Of a stretch of DNA of 64,000 bases, positions 53,192 through 61,735 are shown in pieces. A program made the translations under genes and the position numbers. The notes beneath the pieces were generated by a model. That model had not been told where the DNA came from. It ran no database searches and saw nothing but the letters and a program-made list of their open reading frames with translations. The stretch comes from an uncultured Chloracidobacterium sp. (GTDB lineage: Bacteria; Acidobacteriota; Blastocatellia; Pyrinomonadales; Pyrinomonadaceae): assembly GCA_936914845.1 (NCBI GenBank), contig CAKZGE010000004.1, forward strand, positions 310,001 through 374,000. Reading direction: 5' to 3'. Numbering within the stretch: the first letter of the stretch is position 1; each line of letters opens with the position of its first letter.

Positions 53192-54347
53192 AGAAGAAAT
53201 GGGATCGAGCGATGGTGAAAACGCCGGCCGGGGAAATGTGATCGCGGAAACGATCAATTCGGATCGGGCATTTGTCATCGTATTGACTTTGGCCACTAAG
53301 GTGCTGCTGTTTTTGCTGGCCGGTCAAAATTTCATCGTTCACAGCAATAAAACATTGCCCGAGCTATCAGATTGGGTCATGCTGTGGAACCGGTGGGACG
53401 TTCTGCATTACCAAAAGCTGGCGGAATTCGGTTATGAATTGGGCGAAAAGATGAAGCCTTCGATGGTGTTCTATCCGCTGTTGCCGTGGCTGACACGCGG
53501 TTTATCTCAAATAACGGGAGAATACATAGCGAGTTCATTCGTTATCGCAACAATAGCCAGTTTTACGGCGGTGCTGATCTTTTATAACCTCGTTCGGTTC
53601 GATTTTTCCCGCGAAATAGCCATGCGATCGGCTTGGTTTATGCTGATCTTCCCAACTGCGTATTTCCTCCACATTCCCTATACGGAGGGGCTTTTTCTAT
53701 CGCTTTCGATCGGGTCCATCCTTTGTGCCCGAAAGGGCCGCTGGCTGTTGGCCGGTGTCTTGGGCCTGCTGGCATGCCTAACGCGAGCAAATGGATTGGT
53801 GCTCATATTTGTGCTTGCCGCAGAGGCCGCGCATCAATTTTACGAAACGCGGAAATGGCGGCCGGAGTGGTTAGCTATCGCCTTGGTCCCGGTAGGGTTT
53901 ATTGTCTATTTGGGGATAAACAGCTCGGTGTCCGGAGATCCGTTCGCTTTCATTGCGATCAGAAAAGAGTTCTTTTTTATTTCCTCCGCTCCGCCATGGA
54001 CAGGTTTGATGGCAGTCGTCGGTCAATTAAACCGCGGCCCTTCGGAAGCCGAGATGGTGGGAATACAGGAGCTGATATACGTGCTGCTGGGCTTGGTCTG
54101 CACGGTAGTCGCGGGATTTAAACTGCGCCCCGTTTACAGCGTTTGGATAGGCATGAACTGGCTTCTGATCATGAGCGTTACTTTCGTTGCGAGCGTGCCG
54201 CGATACACCTTTTCATTGTTTCCGATCTTTATCCTTTTTGCGATGGCCGCCAAGAACCGTTATTGGTTGGCGGTCATATCTGTGTGGTCGTTGCTTTATC
54301 TAAGCTTCTTTTCGACGTTGTTCTCGCGAGGGTTCTGGGCTTTTTGA
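53172..54347 (+). CDS. PIG-V-like membrane mannosyltransferase
   Basis: 391 residues. GT-C layout: first helix (AFVIVLTLATKVLLFLLAG), then the luminal WNRWDVLHYQKLAEFGYELG block with acidic residues in the position of the PIG-V WDxxHY motif, PLLPWLTRGLSQI, then FPTAYFLHIPYTEGLFLSLS, and about eight more helices. Bacterial PIG-V homologues transfer mannose from a lipid-linked donor. It starts inside the end of the preceding gene (ATG 53172). The pair may act on the same glycan. Confidence 0.75.
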   Translation: MKKRTIEEEMGSSDGENAGRGNVIAETINSDRAFVIVLTLATKVLLFLLAGQNFIVHSNKTLPELSDWVMLWNRWDVLHYQKLAEFGYELGEKMKPSMVFYPLLPWLTRGLSQITGEYIASSFVIATIASFTAVLIFYNLVRFDFSREIAMRSAWFMLIFPTAYFLHIPYTEGLFLSLSIGSILCARKGRWLLAGVLGLLACLTRANGLVLIFVLAAEAAHQFYETRKWRPEWLAIALVPVGFIVYLGINSSVSGDPFAFIAIRKEFFFISSAPPWTGLMAVVGQLNRGPSEAEMVGIQELIYVLLGLVCTVVAGFKLRPVYSVWIGMNWLLIMSVTFVASVPRYTFSLFPIFILFAMAAKNRYWLAVISVWSLLYLSFFSTLFSRGFWAF

Positions 54348-54351
54348 CGGC

Positions 54352-55644
54352 TCAGCCGCCGTACATCTTTAGTTTGAATTCGTCATTGGCGGTGGTCAAT
54401 TCGACACGCCGTTCGGAAAATTCGGCGGCTTGTTTCAAGATCATCGGCAGTCCGCCGCGAGGAATGTTCGCACCGTATTCGCGGCGGGTGGCAATAGCGG
54501 CGATCTGAGGATTGACCCGTTGCGTAATGCCGTAGCGGATCGCCCGCGAAGCCGGCGGCACAAAGCCGTTCGTGCGGCGGGCATTGATGAACTCGATCGT
54601 TTCGTCGTAGATGTTGACGCGGGTCGGAATATCACGAAACGCCAGGTCGCGGTGGATCAGCATATTGGCAACGGCCTCACGGACGGCAAATTGGTGATAA
54701 GCCGCACGCGGGCGGACGTGCATACTGTCGGTCGGCGGAAGTTTCTTGGGTTTTTCGCGGCGAAGGTCAACATAGCGGACAATGAATCTCGTAACCGCTT
54801 CGTAAAGATTCAATAGATTGCCGTGGAGTTCGATGCGTTCAACAAGTTGTTCGCGGCCGGGTTCGCCGGAAAACCGTGTACACATGACAGCCGAACGCGG
54901 AAAGAGCTCGGCCATTCGGTCTGAGCGGCCAAACAAGACGACGGCGGCCACGGTCGGAAAGAAGTCTTCACCATTACCGACCGCAAGCAAAAGATCCTTT
55001 TTCAGGAATTCTGCGGTTTGGTACATATTGATGCTCGGCGTTCCATCCGTAAAGGAGCCGGCAAATGTCCACAACAACCCATCGTCAAAATCGCGTTCGT
55101 TGCCGTTGAACAATGGAATGTTCTCGTAGCCGAGCGGTCGCAGTTCATCAAGCCAAACCGAAAGCTCTTCGCGGGACACCTCTCGCTTTTCGGCTCCGAG
55201 CCGCATAAAAAAGCGGCCGTCGGCGGTGCGGTGCGGCCGTTTGCGGGTGTCGATATCGAGCACCACGATCCGTTTACCGCTATCGAAGGCGATGAGGTCG
55301 ATCAGCGGCACGACCGGCGGCACAATATCATTGCGGCAAATGCGTGCCAATTCGTCGCGGACAGATTCGGCGTCGCTGACGCCCTCGATGCGGAGCGTAT
55401 CCGAAACGCCGAAGATGATGGTGCCGCCATCCGTGTTGGCAAGTGCGACTATGCCTTGCGTTATCTTTTCCGGATTGGAAAGTTTGACCTTGAGTTCGAG
55501 ATAAGAATCTTCGCCGCCGCGGATCAACCGCAAAAGCTCCGTCTTGGTGGTCACCTGAGCCGGCTGATCGATGATATATTCCTGATGGCTGAGGTTGCCG
55601 GCATGATCGAAGCGTTGGCTGTATCTGAATTTCCGGCGTGCCAT
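54352..55644 (-). CDS. AlbA_2-domain ATP-binding regulator (Schlafen AlbA_2 / COG2865 type)
   Basis: 430 residues. The N-terminal AlbA_2 (Schlafen-type) domain reads EDSYLELKVKLSNPEKITQG, then IVALANTDGGTIIFGVSD. The C-terminal half holds a GHKL-type ATP pocket, HQFAVREAVANMLIHRDLAF, as in COG2865 transcription-regulator-like proteins. These proteins bind nucleic acids; the target is not known. It stands alone, convergent with the mannosyltransferase gene, 4 bases apart. Such genes are often in accessory or defence-linked DNA, but no partner is seen here. Confidence 0.82.
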   Translation of the reverse strand: MARRKFRYSQRFDHAGNLSHQEYIIDQPAQVTTKTELLRLIRGGEDSYLELKVKLSNPEKITQGIVALANTDGGTIIFGVSDTLRIEGVSDAESVRDELARICRNDIVPPVVPLIDLIAFDSGKRIVVLDIDTRKRPHRTADGRFFMRLGAEKREVSREELSVWLDELRPLGYENIPLFNGNERDFDDGLLWTFAGSFTDGTPSINMYQTAEFLKKDLLLAVGNGEDFFPTVAAVVLFGRSDRMAELFPRSAVMCTRFSGEPGREQLVERIELHGNLLNLYEAVTRFIVRYVDLRREKPKKLPPTDSMHVRPRAAYHQFAVREAVANMLIHRDLAFRDIPTRVNIYDETIEFINARRTNGFVPPASRAIRYGITQRVNPQIAAIATRREYGANIPRGGLPMILKQAAEFSERRVELTTANDEFKLKMYGG

Positions 55645-55744
55645 TATATTAAGTGTAGCAAACAGCAGGCGATTGACCTAAAGGACGGCGACGGGGCGGC
55701 TGCGGCATTTACTATTTTACGGTTAAGATTTAATATTCGATAAC

Positions 55745-56305
55745 GTGCAAAACGAATTGATCACAGCATACATCGGTCTTGGTTCTAATCTCGGCGACAA
55801 AGCGGGAAATTTGCTATTGGGCGTACGCGGGTTATTGGAAGCAAGTTTTTTGGTAAGCAAGCTTTCGGGTATATACGAGGCCGAACCGGTTGACCTTGAG
55901 AATTCGGACAATTTTTTGAATATGGCGGCGGAGATAAAGGTTCGCGGAATAACGCCGACGCAAGTGATGGCACGATTGCTGCGGATCGAATATCTGCTTG
56001 GACGCCGCGATAAATTGTTAAAGAAGCCGAGAACTATCGATCTCGACTTGCTTCTATACGGCCGCGAACTGCACACGACCGAGTTCCTGACGGTCCCGCA
56101 CCCTCGTATGCAGGAACGGAATTTTGTTCTGGTCCCGCTGGCAGAGATCGCACCGGACGCCGTTCACCCCGTCTATCACAAAAGCATTCGCGAATTGCTG
56201 GGTGAAACTCTCGACCGCGCCCACGTAACACGATGGAATCCGAACAGCAGTATTCAACCGGGGCCGACGGCCGAACGGCTAGACTTGAGATCGGCGAACG
56301 GCTAG
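55745..56305 (+). CDS. folK: 2-amino-4-hydroxy-6-hydroxymethyldihydropteridine diphosphokinase (FolK)
   Basis: 186 residues; folate biosynthesis. Motifs: AYIGLGSNLGDKAGNLLLGV at 8-27, VSKLSGIYEAEPV, NMAAEIKV, LGRRDKLLKKPRTIDLDLLL and VPHPRMQERNFVLVPLAEIA. These cover both the pterin and the ATP sites. A GTG at 55745 is the start; no ATG gives the family N-terminus. The neighbours are panB and panC, a known vitamin gene cluster. Confidence 0.95.
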   Translation: MQNELITAYIGLGSNLGDKAGNLLLGVRGLLEASFLVSKLSGIYEAEPVDLENSDNFLNMAAEIKVRGITPTQVMARLLRIEYLLGRRDKLLKKPRTIDLDLLLYGRELHTTEFLTVPHPRMQERNFVLVPLAEIAPDAVHPVYHKSIRELLGETLDRAHVTRWNPNSSIQPGPTAERLDLRSANG

Positions 56306-56323
56306 ACTATCTAAAATTTTGAT

Positions 56324-57181
56324 ATGGCCTATCTAAAACCTGATCAGCCCGAAAAAGTTTACGTTCCGCACCTGCGTGCGGCAAAAGAACGGGGTGAAAA
56401 ACTCGTTTGCCTGACCGCTTACGATTACCCGACCGCACGCATCGTCGATGAAGCCGGCGTTGACCTGATATTGGTCGGCGACAGTATCGGCAATGTGGTG
56501 CATGGTTATGGAAACACGATACCGGTATCTCTGGAAGAGATAGTTTCGGCAACAAAAGCCGTCAAGCGCGGTTCCAGCCGGTCGCTGGTGGTTTCGGATA
56601 TGCCCTACGGAACCTATCATACCGGTGACAACAAGGCGGTTCGCAATGCTTTGAAGCTGTTAAAATACGGCGGTGCCGAGGCGGTAAAATTGGAAGGCGG
56701 CCGGAACCGGGTCGATCTGGTAAAGCGGTTGGTCGATGAAGAGATACCGGTAATGGCCCATATCGGGTTGACGCCGCAATCTGTACACAAGCTTGGCGGT
56801 TATCGTGTGCAGGGCAAAACGACCGAAGATGCACAGCGGCTGATCGAGGATGCCAAAATGCTCGAAGCTGCCGGAGCATTTGCGATCGTTCTGGAGCTGA
56901 TACCGCGGGAGATCGCAGAGATCATTACAAACGAGCTGAGCATTTCAACGGTCGGGATCGGAGCCGGCAGCCATTGCGACATACAGGTTTTGGTTCTTCA
57001 CGACCTGATCGGTTTCACTTTTGGCCGGTTGCCGAGGTTCGTGCGTAAATATGCCGACGTTAGCGATGTGATCTCCGGAGCGATCACAAATTGGATGAAC
57101 GACGTCAAGACGGGAAGCTATCCGAGCGAGGAAGAATCTTACGGGTTGCCGGCAGAGACACGGCGGGAAATGAAAGCGTAG
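56324..57181 (+). CDS. panB: 3-methyl-2-oxobutanoate hydroxymethyltransferase (PanB)
   Basis: 285 residues. It makes ketopantoate from 2-oxoisovalerate and methylene-THF. Motifs: LTAYDYPTARIVDEAGVDLI, VGDSIGNVVHGYGNTIPVSL with the metal Asp, DMPYGTY, KLEGG, HIGLTPQSVHKLGGYRVQGK and GIGAGSHCDIQVLVLHDLIG. It starts 18 bases after folK and ends 3 bases before panC: one operon. Confidence 0.97.
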   Translation: MAYLKPDQPEKVYVPHLRAAKERGEKLVCLTAYDYPTARIVDEAGVDLILVGDSIGNVVHGYGNTIPVSLEEIVSATKAVKRGSSRSLVVSDMPYGTYHTGDNKAVRNALKLLKYGGAEAVKLEGGRNRVDLVKRLVDEEIPVMAHIGLTPQSVHKLGGYRVQGKTTEDAQRLIEDAKMLEAAGAFAIVLELIPREIAEIITNELSISTVGIGAGSHCDIQVLVLHDLIGFTFGRLPRFVRKYADVSDVISGAITNWMNDVKTGSYPSEEESYGLPAETRREMKA

Positions 57182-57184
57182 GCC

Positions 57185-58039
57185 ATGGAGATCATCAATA
57201 GGCGGCAAAGAATTTCGTCGATAGTTAAAAAGCTGCGGCGCGAGAACAAGACCATCGGGTTTGTGCCCACAATGGGAGCACTGCACGAAGGGCATCTGGC
57301 GTTGGTCAAGGAGGCTCGCCAAAACTGTGATGTAGTCGTCGTTTCGATATTTGTTAATCCGACACAGTTCGGCCAGGGCGAAGATCTTGAACGCTATCCG
57401 CGTGACCTGACGGCTGACGCGGCATTGCTTGCGGAATACGAGGTGGACTATGTTTTTGCGCCGGAGCGGGAAGAGATATACCCGCCGGGGTTTTCAACCT
57501 ATGTTTATGTAGAGGGATTGACCGAAACACTTGAGGGAGCTTCGCGTCCGGGACATTTTCGCGGAGTTGCAACGGTCGTGACCATACTTTTCAATACAGT
57601 TCGGCCGGATATGGCATTTTTCGGCAGCAAAGACGCCCAGCAGGTTGGGGTGGTGAAAAGATTGACCCGCGATCTCGGGTTTGAAACTGAGATCGTAGTC
57701 GTGCCGACGGTTCGCGAGGAATCGGGATTGGCGATGTCATCAAGAAACGCCTACCTTGATGTCGATGAACGGCAGCGGGCTGCTGTTATATTTCAAGCAT
57801 TGCGCGATGCAAAGCTCGCATTCAGAAATGGTGAACGCAGTGGTGCAAATCTTGCGCAGATCGTCGAAGAGAAGATCATGTCGGAACCATTGGCGAAGAT
57901 CGATTATGTTGCGGTCGTTTCCAATGAAGATCTGGAACCGGTCGAATCGATCAGCGATGGCGAGGTTTTGATCGCCGTCGCAGTACGATTCGGCAAAGTA
58001 CGGCTGATCGATAATGTCATTTTGAACCGCAAGCAGTAG
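57185..58039 (+). CDS. panC: Pantothenate synthetase (PanC)
   Basis: 284 residues. It joins pantoate and beta-alanine with ATP. Motifs: FVPTMGALHEGHLALVKEAR at 28-47, VSIFVNPTQFGQGEDL, LYPPG-like EEIYPPGFST, GHFRGVATVVTILFNTV, and FGSKDAQQVGVVKRL, SSRNAYL. The beta-alanine it needs can be made by the pyrimidine catabolic genes at 26.7-32.3 kb in this window. No aspartate decarboxylase (PanD) gene is seen here. Confidence 0.97.
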   Translation: MEIINRRQRISSIVKKLRRENKTIGFVPTMGALHEGHLALVKEARQNCDVVVVSIFVNPTQFGQGEDLERYPRDLTADAALLAEYEVDYVFAPEREEIYPPGFSTYVYVEGLTETLEGASRPGHFRGVATVVTILFNTVRPDMAFFGSKDAQQVGVVKRLTRDLGFETEIVVVPTVREESGLAMSSRNAYLDVDERQRAAVIFQALRDAKLAFRNGERSGANLAQIVEEKIMSEPLAKIDYVAVVSNEDLEPVESISDGEVLIAVAVRFGKVRLIDNVILNRKQ

Positions 58040-58105
58040 TTCGGCCCGAAATTTGCATCTAAATCAGCAGAAGCCGAGCCAATGGGCAGGCTTCGTAAAA
58101 AAACT

Positions 58106-58609
58106 ATGAAAATGGTAAAACGGTCATTTTTGTTCTTCGGATTGCTGCTGGTTTCAGCAGCGGCGATCGCGGCTCAAAATCTGCCCAATGTTAACGGCGG
58201 AAGTGTCGATATTCAGGCACAAAAGGGCAAGGTGGTGATATTGGCCATCGGAGCCAGCTGGCTGCCGCTTTCCGGCAAGCAGGCGGCTTTTACCAATTCG
58301 CTGGCCGGTAAATACAGCGGCAAGAACGTCGTTATTTATTTCATCGTCACCGATTCGTCGAATGCGAGGTCGAAAAATTACGCCAGCGACGAAGCCATAA
58401 AGAAATTCATTGCAGATAATAATCTGCGGGTGCCCGTGCTGCGCGATTCGGATGGAGCGGCAACGCTCAAGAAATTCGGTGTTGACCAGCTGCCGTCATT
58501 TGTTTTGCTGGATAAGAATGGGGCCCAAGCCGGCGAACCTTTCGGCGGGATCGATCCGAAATTTGACATCACGGTGCCGATCTCGAAGGCAGTGGACAAG
58601 CTTTTATAG
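58106..58609 (+). CDS. Exported thioredoxin-fold protein without redox cysteines
   Basis: About 167 residues. Signal peptide FLFFGLLLVSAAAIAAQ. The TlpA/thioredoxin fold is seen in GKVVILAIGASWLPLSGKQ, where a CxxC should follow ASW but reads LPLS, then VIYFIVTD, and the cis-Pro strand QLPSFVLLDKNGAQAG. No cysteine remains in the mature protein, so a redox role is excluded; binding is likely. Start codons at 58082, 58106 and 58112 are all in frame; 58106 or 58112 gives the best signal peptide. Confidence 0.75.
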   Translation: MKMVKRSFLFFGLLLVSAAAIAAQNLPNVNGGSVDIQAQKGKVVILAIGASWLPLSGKQAAFTNSLAGKYSGKNVVIYFIVTDSSNARSKNYASDEAIKKFIADNNLRVPVLRDSDGAATLKKFGVDQLPSFVLLDKNGAQAGEPFGGIDPKFDITVPISKAVDKLL

Positions 58610-58627
58610 AGATCAGGTATGCAATTT

Positions 58628-59095
58628 TTAGCCGGCGGGAATGTCTGATTTTCCGCCGGTTTTGCTTTGCAATCTTATATCCGTGATGACAATGTCCTTT
58701 TGTGCGGCCTTGCACATATCATAAATGGTCAAGGCGGCAACGGAAACGGCGGTGAGCGCTTCCATTTCAACTCCCGTCGGGCCGGTAGTCGAAGCTTCAG
58801 CCGTTATTTCAAGGCCGCGTTCAGTTGCGTTTATACGGACATCTGCTTTGGCCAGAGCGATCTGATGGCAGAGCGGTATAAGTTCGGATGTGTGTTTAGC
58901 TGCCATAATGCCGGCGATACGTGCGATCTCAAGCGGGTCTCCTTTTGGCCCCTGCCGTTCAGCGATCTTTTTTAAAACTGAGGCGGAAAGGACGACAAAA
59001 CCGACGGCAACAGCCCGGCGAACGGTCGCCTGTTTTTCGGAAACATCGACCATTTGCACCTGGCCGGATCGATCAAAATGGGTCAAATCGCTCAT
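58628..59095 (-). CDS. moaC: Cyclic pyranopterin monophosphate synthase (MoaC)
   Basis: 155 residues; second step of molybdopterin synthesis. Motifs: VQMVDVSEKQATVRRAVAVG, IAGIMAAKHTSELIPLCHQI, VEMEALTAVSVAALTIYDMC and a final KSGGKS-like SKTGGKSDI. The start is the ATG at 59095 (MSDLTHFD); the longer upstream frame lies inside moeA. Overlaps moeA by 4 bases (ATGA), so moeA-moaC are coupled. Confidence 0.96.
   Translation of the reverse strand: MSDLTHFDRSGQVQMVDVSEKQATVRRAVAVGFVVLSASVLKKIAERQGPKGDPLEIARIAGIMAAKHTSELIPLCHQIALAKADVRINATERGLEITAEASTTGPTGVEMEALTAVSVAALTIYDMCKAAQKDIVITDIRLQSKTGGKSDIPAG
58632..58663 (+). terminator. Terminator inside the end of moaC
   Basis: CCGGCGG (58632-58638) pairs with CCGCCGG (58653-58659), followed by TTTTG. 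It ends plus-strand transcription of the thioredoxin-fold gene while lying within the last codons of the convergent moaC. Confidence 0.7.
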
Positions 59096-60300
59096 AAAAA
59101 ATAGATGGCGGCCTTGTCGCCGGCTTTTAATGATCGGCCTGCCGCTAGGCAGATAAGTGCTTCGGCACGTGAGAATCCGACGAGGTCGGAGGACCCGAGC
59201 CACCGCAGAGGTGTGGCCTTTAAACGGCCTTTTTTGTCGGTTTTAAGTGATACGGGCAGAAGGGTGAAACGGTCCTTCGCCGCCTTGGCAGGTGCCGAAC
59301 AAACGGCAAAGCCGCTTCGCAGACCGATGTCGTCGGCAGACTGCAAAAGTCGAACAGCCCGGCGGACAAACAGTTGAAATGTCACTGCGGCTGAAACCGG
59401 GTTGCCGGGTAGGCCGAAAACGGGTTTATCGCCGAGCTTTGCAAATACCGTTGGTTTGCCAGGTTTAAGGTCAACGCGGTCGAATATTATTTGACCGCCG
59501 ATCGCGGCAAGAGCCGTTTTGGTCAGATCATACTTGCCGACGGAAACGCCGCCCGTAACGACGAGAATGTCGCATGAGCCCGCGGCTGAGGCTAGAGTTT
59601 TGTTAAGGAGTAGCAGGTCATCGCCGACGAGCGGGAAGATCTTAGCGGAACAGCCGATCGCATCGCAAAAAGCCTCTAGCATATGTGAGTTGGAATCACG
59701 GATCTGGTCGCGGCCGGGCTTATCGGCGACGGGTACGATCTCGCTGCCGGTCGGAACGATGGCGATCTTCGGTGCGGAAGCGACCGCAGTCTCCGCTCGG
59801 CCGAACGCCGCCAGCGATGAGACCATGTTCGGCGTGACGATGCGGCCGGCAGAAAAAACAACGTCGCCGGCTTTGATCTCAGAGCCTTTTTCCACGATAA
59901 AGCTGCCGGATCTCACCGGCTGAAGAATATCGACGATATCGGAACCTTCGGCAGCCATCTCGAGTTTTTGAACGGCATCGGCCCCTTTCGGTACAACAGC
60001 ACCGGTCATTATTCGAACCGCTTCGCCGGCCCTCAGCCGTTTGTGCCATCCGCGCCCGGCCGCCGATTCGCCAACCAGCTTAAGCTTGACCGGGGCATTG
60101 GCCGTATCGGCTGAGCGGACCGCATAACCATCCATTTGTGAACGATCAAAAGGCGGCAGGTCAGAATCCGCAGTGATGTCTTCGGCCAAAACACACCCAA
60201 CAACTTGATCCAGCCCGACGGACCGCGAACCCGCCGGTTGGATCTCTCGGTCAATGATGCGAAAAGCTTCGGTGATCTTTAGCAATGACGGTCGGTTCAT
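59092..60300 (-). CDS. moeA: Molybdopterin molybdenumtransferase (MoeA)
   Basis: 402 residues. It inserts molybdate into adenylylated molybdopterin. Motifs: DLPPFDRSQMDGYAVRSADT, GEAVRIMTGAVVPKGADAVQ, the MoCF-domain block VPTGSEIVPV, VTGGVSVGKYDL, and GLPGNPVSAAVTFQLFVRRA. Four domains of normal length. It is the first gene of the moeA-moaC pair, so the cell likely has molybdoenzymes, although no such enzyme or other mo-gene lies in this window. Confidence 0.96.
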   Translation of the reverse strand: MNRPSLLKITEAFRIIDREIQPAGSRSVGLDQVVGCVLAEDITADSDLPPFDRSQMDGYAVRSADTANAPVKLKLVGESAAGRGWHKRLRAGEAVRIMTGAVVPKGADAVQKLEMAAEGSDIVDILQPVRSGSFIVEKGSEIKAGDVVFSAGRIVTPNMVSSLAAFGRAETAVASAPKIAIVPTGSEIVPVADKPGRDQIRDSNSHMLEAFCDAIGCSAKIFPLVGDDLLLLNKTLASAAGSCDILVVTGGVSVGKYDLTKTALAAIGGQIIFDRVDLKPGKPTVFAKLGDKPVFGLPGNPVSAAVTFQLFVRRAVRLLQSADDIGLRSGFAVCSAPAKAAKDRFTLLPVSLKTDKKGRLKATPLRWLGSSDLVGFSRAEALICLAAGRSLKAGDKAAIYFL

Positions 60301-60431
60301 GGTGGAAACGGAACAAACTTTTCTGGTAATGGTAAATCTTTAATGAGCGGAGTGCAAAAACTCTGTTAAGTGCTAAAATGATAAACATATAATTTGGAAC
60401 CGTATTTCCATTAAGGAGAATAGTTTAAAAA

Positions 60432-61658
60432 GTGATCGATCTTGAATTGAGCGAAGAACATCGGGCGTTGGAACAAACAGTACGCGAATTTGTAAAGGGC
60501 GAAGTAGCTCCTTACATAAAAGAATGGGACGAAAAGGCCCATTTTGAAAGAAGTGTTTTTGAAAAGATGGCCGATCTAGGCTTGATGGGCGTTTGCATAC
60601 CGGAACAATACGGCGGTGCAGGTTTTGATTATATTGCACTCGGATTGGTGTGCGAAGAGCTTGAGGCCTGTGACACATTTCTGCGTGTTGCGATGTCCGT
60701 CCACGTGGGGCTCAATTCGCTGAGCGTTTATTCATGGGGCACCGAAGAGCAGAAGCAGAAATATCTGGTCCCGCAGGCAAAGGGAGAAAAATTGGCTACC
60801 TTTGGCCTGACGGAGCCGAATGCAGGTAGCGACGTTGTCGGTATGCGCTCTTATGCAAAGCGAGACGGGGACGACTGGATCTTGAACGGCGAAAAAATGT
60901 GGATCTCGTTGGGCGACGTCGCCGATCATTTTCTTTTCTTTTGCTGGACAGATCAGGAAAAGCAAAAGGTTCGCGACCACACGGGTATCTCGTGCTTTAT
61001 CGTTGAACGCACTATGCCGGGATTTTCGTCAGGCACGCTTCACGGAAAGCTCGGTATCAAGGCAGGCAACACGGGATATTTTTCGCTGCAGGACGTACGC
61101 GTGCCGCAAGAGAATATGCTTGGGCAGGAAGGCGAAGGCTTCAAGATCGCGATGTTCTCATTGGAAAACGGCCGTTATACTGTCGCGTCCGGGGCAACGG
61201 GGGTGATCAGAGCTTCGCGAGATGCTTCTGTGGACTATGCCAACACCCGCGAGGTACAGGGACAGACGATCGGCAATTTTCAGCTGGTAAAACAGAAAAT
61301 AGCTACGATGGAAGCCGATTACGAGATGTCGCGGCTATTGTGGATGAAGTGCGGATACCTGAAAAATGAAGGTAAACCTTCGGCAAAGGCAGCTTCGATG
61401 GCAAAATGGCAGGCAACGACGCGCTCGGAACACGCTGCTTCGATGGCGATCGAGGTGCACGGGGCAAATGGTTACACGAACGATTACCCGGTCGAACGCT
61501 ATTTGAGAAACTGTAAAGCAGCGGTCATTTACGAAGGAACGCGGGATATTCATACGCTGATGCAGGCAGATTGGGCTTTGGGGCTGAAAAAGGAAAAAGC
61601 CGCCCGGGTGATCTTGCCGCCGTATCAGGCGTCAGAAGCGAAAGGCACCGCTCAATAG
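60432..61658 (+). CDS. Acyl-CoA dehydrogenase
   Basis: 408 residues. FAD-dependent alpha,beta-dehydrogenation of acyl-CoA. Motifs: LTEPNAGSDVVGMRSYAKRD at about 125, WISLGDVADHFLFF, the middle beta domain with KLGIKAGNTGYFSLQDVRVP, and the C-terminal VEHG-like VHGANGYTNDYPVERYLRNC, where the catalytic base region YEGTRDIHTL follows. The substrate chain length is not resolved. The start is a GTG at 60432; the AAGGAG lies 13 bases upstream, which is rather far. Confidence 0.93.
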   Translation: MIDLELSEEHRALEQTVREFVKGEVAPYIKEWDEKAHFERSVFEKMADLGLMGVCIPEQYGGAGFDYIALGLVCEELEACDTFLRVAMSVHVGLNSLSVYSWGTEEQKQKYLVPQAKGEKLATFGLTEPNAGSDVVGMRSYAKRDGDDWILNGEKMWISLGDVADHFLFFCWTDQEKQKVRDHTGISCFIVERTMPGFSSGTLHGKLGIKAGNTGYFSLQDVRVPQENMLGQEGEGFKIAMFSLENGRYTVASGATGVIRASRDASVDYANTREVQGQTIGNFQLVKQKIATMEADYEMSRLLWMKCGYLKNEGKPSAKAASMAKWQATTRSEHAASMAIEVHGANGYTNDYPVERYLRNCKAAVIYEGTRDIHTLMQADWALGLKKEKAARVILPPYQASEAKGTAQ

Positions 61659-61677
61659 GCTCGGCCGCTGATATCCG

Positions 61678-61716
61678 AAAAAAGGGCTGCCCGGGAATGC
61701 CGGTGCAGCCTTTTTT
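61678..61716. terminator. Bidirectional terminator
   Basis: AAAAAAGGGCTGC (61678-61690) pairs with GCAGCCTTTTTT (61705-61716) apart from one bulged G. It serves the acyl-CoA dehydrogenase gene and the convergent lipoprotein gene. Confidence 0.8.
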
Positions 61717-61735
61717 GTCGGTAGAAGAGATCGGT

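Noticed and set aside
54352..55644. Defence island around the AlbA_2/ATP-binding regulator
   Set aside because: Its neighbours are a mannosyltransferase and folK-panB-panC; no nuclease, methylase or toxin partner is present, so no system can be claimed.
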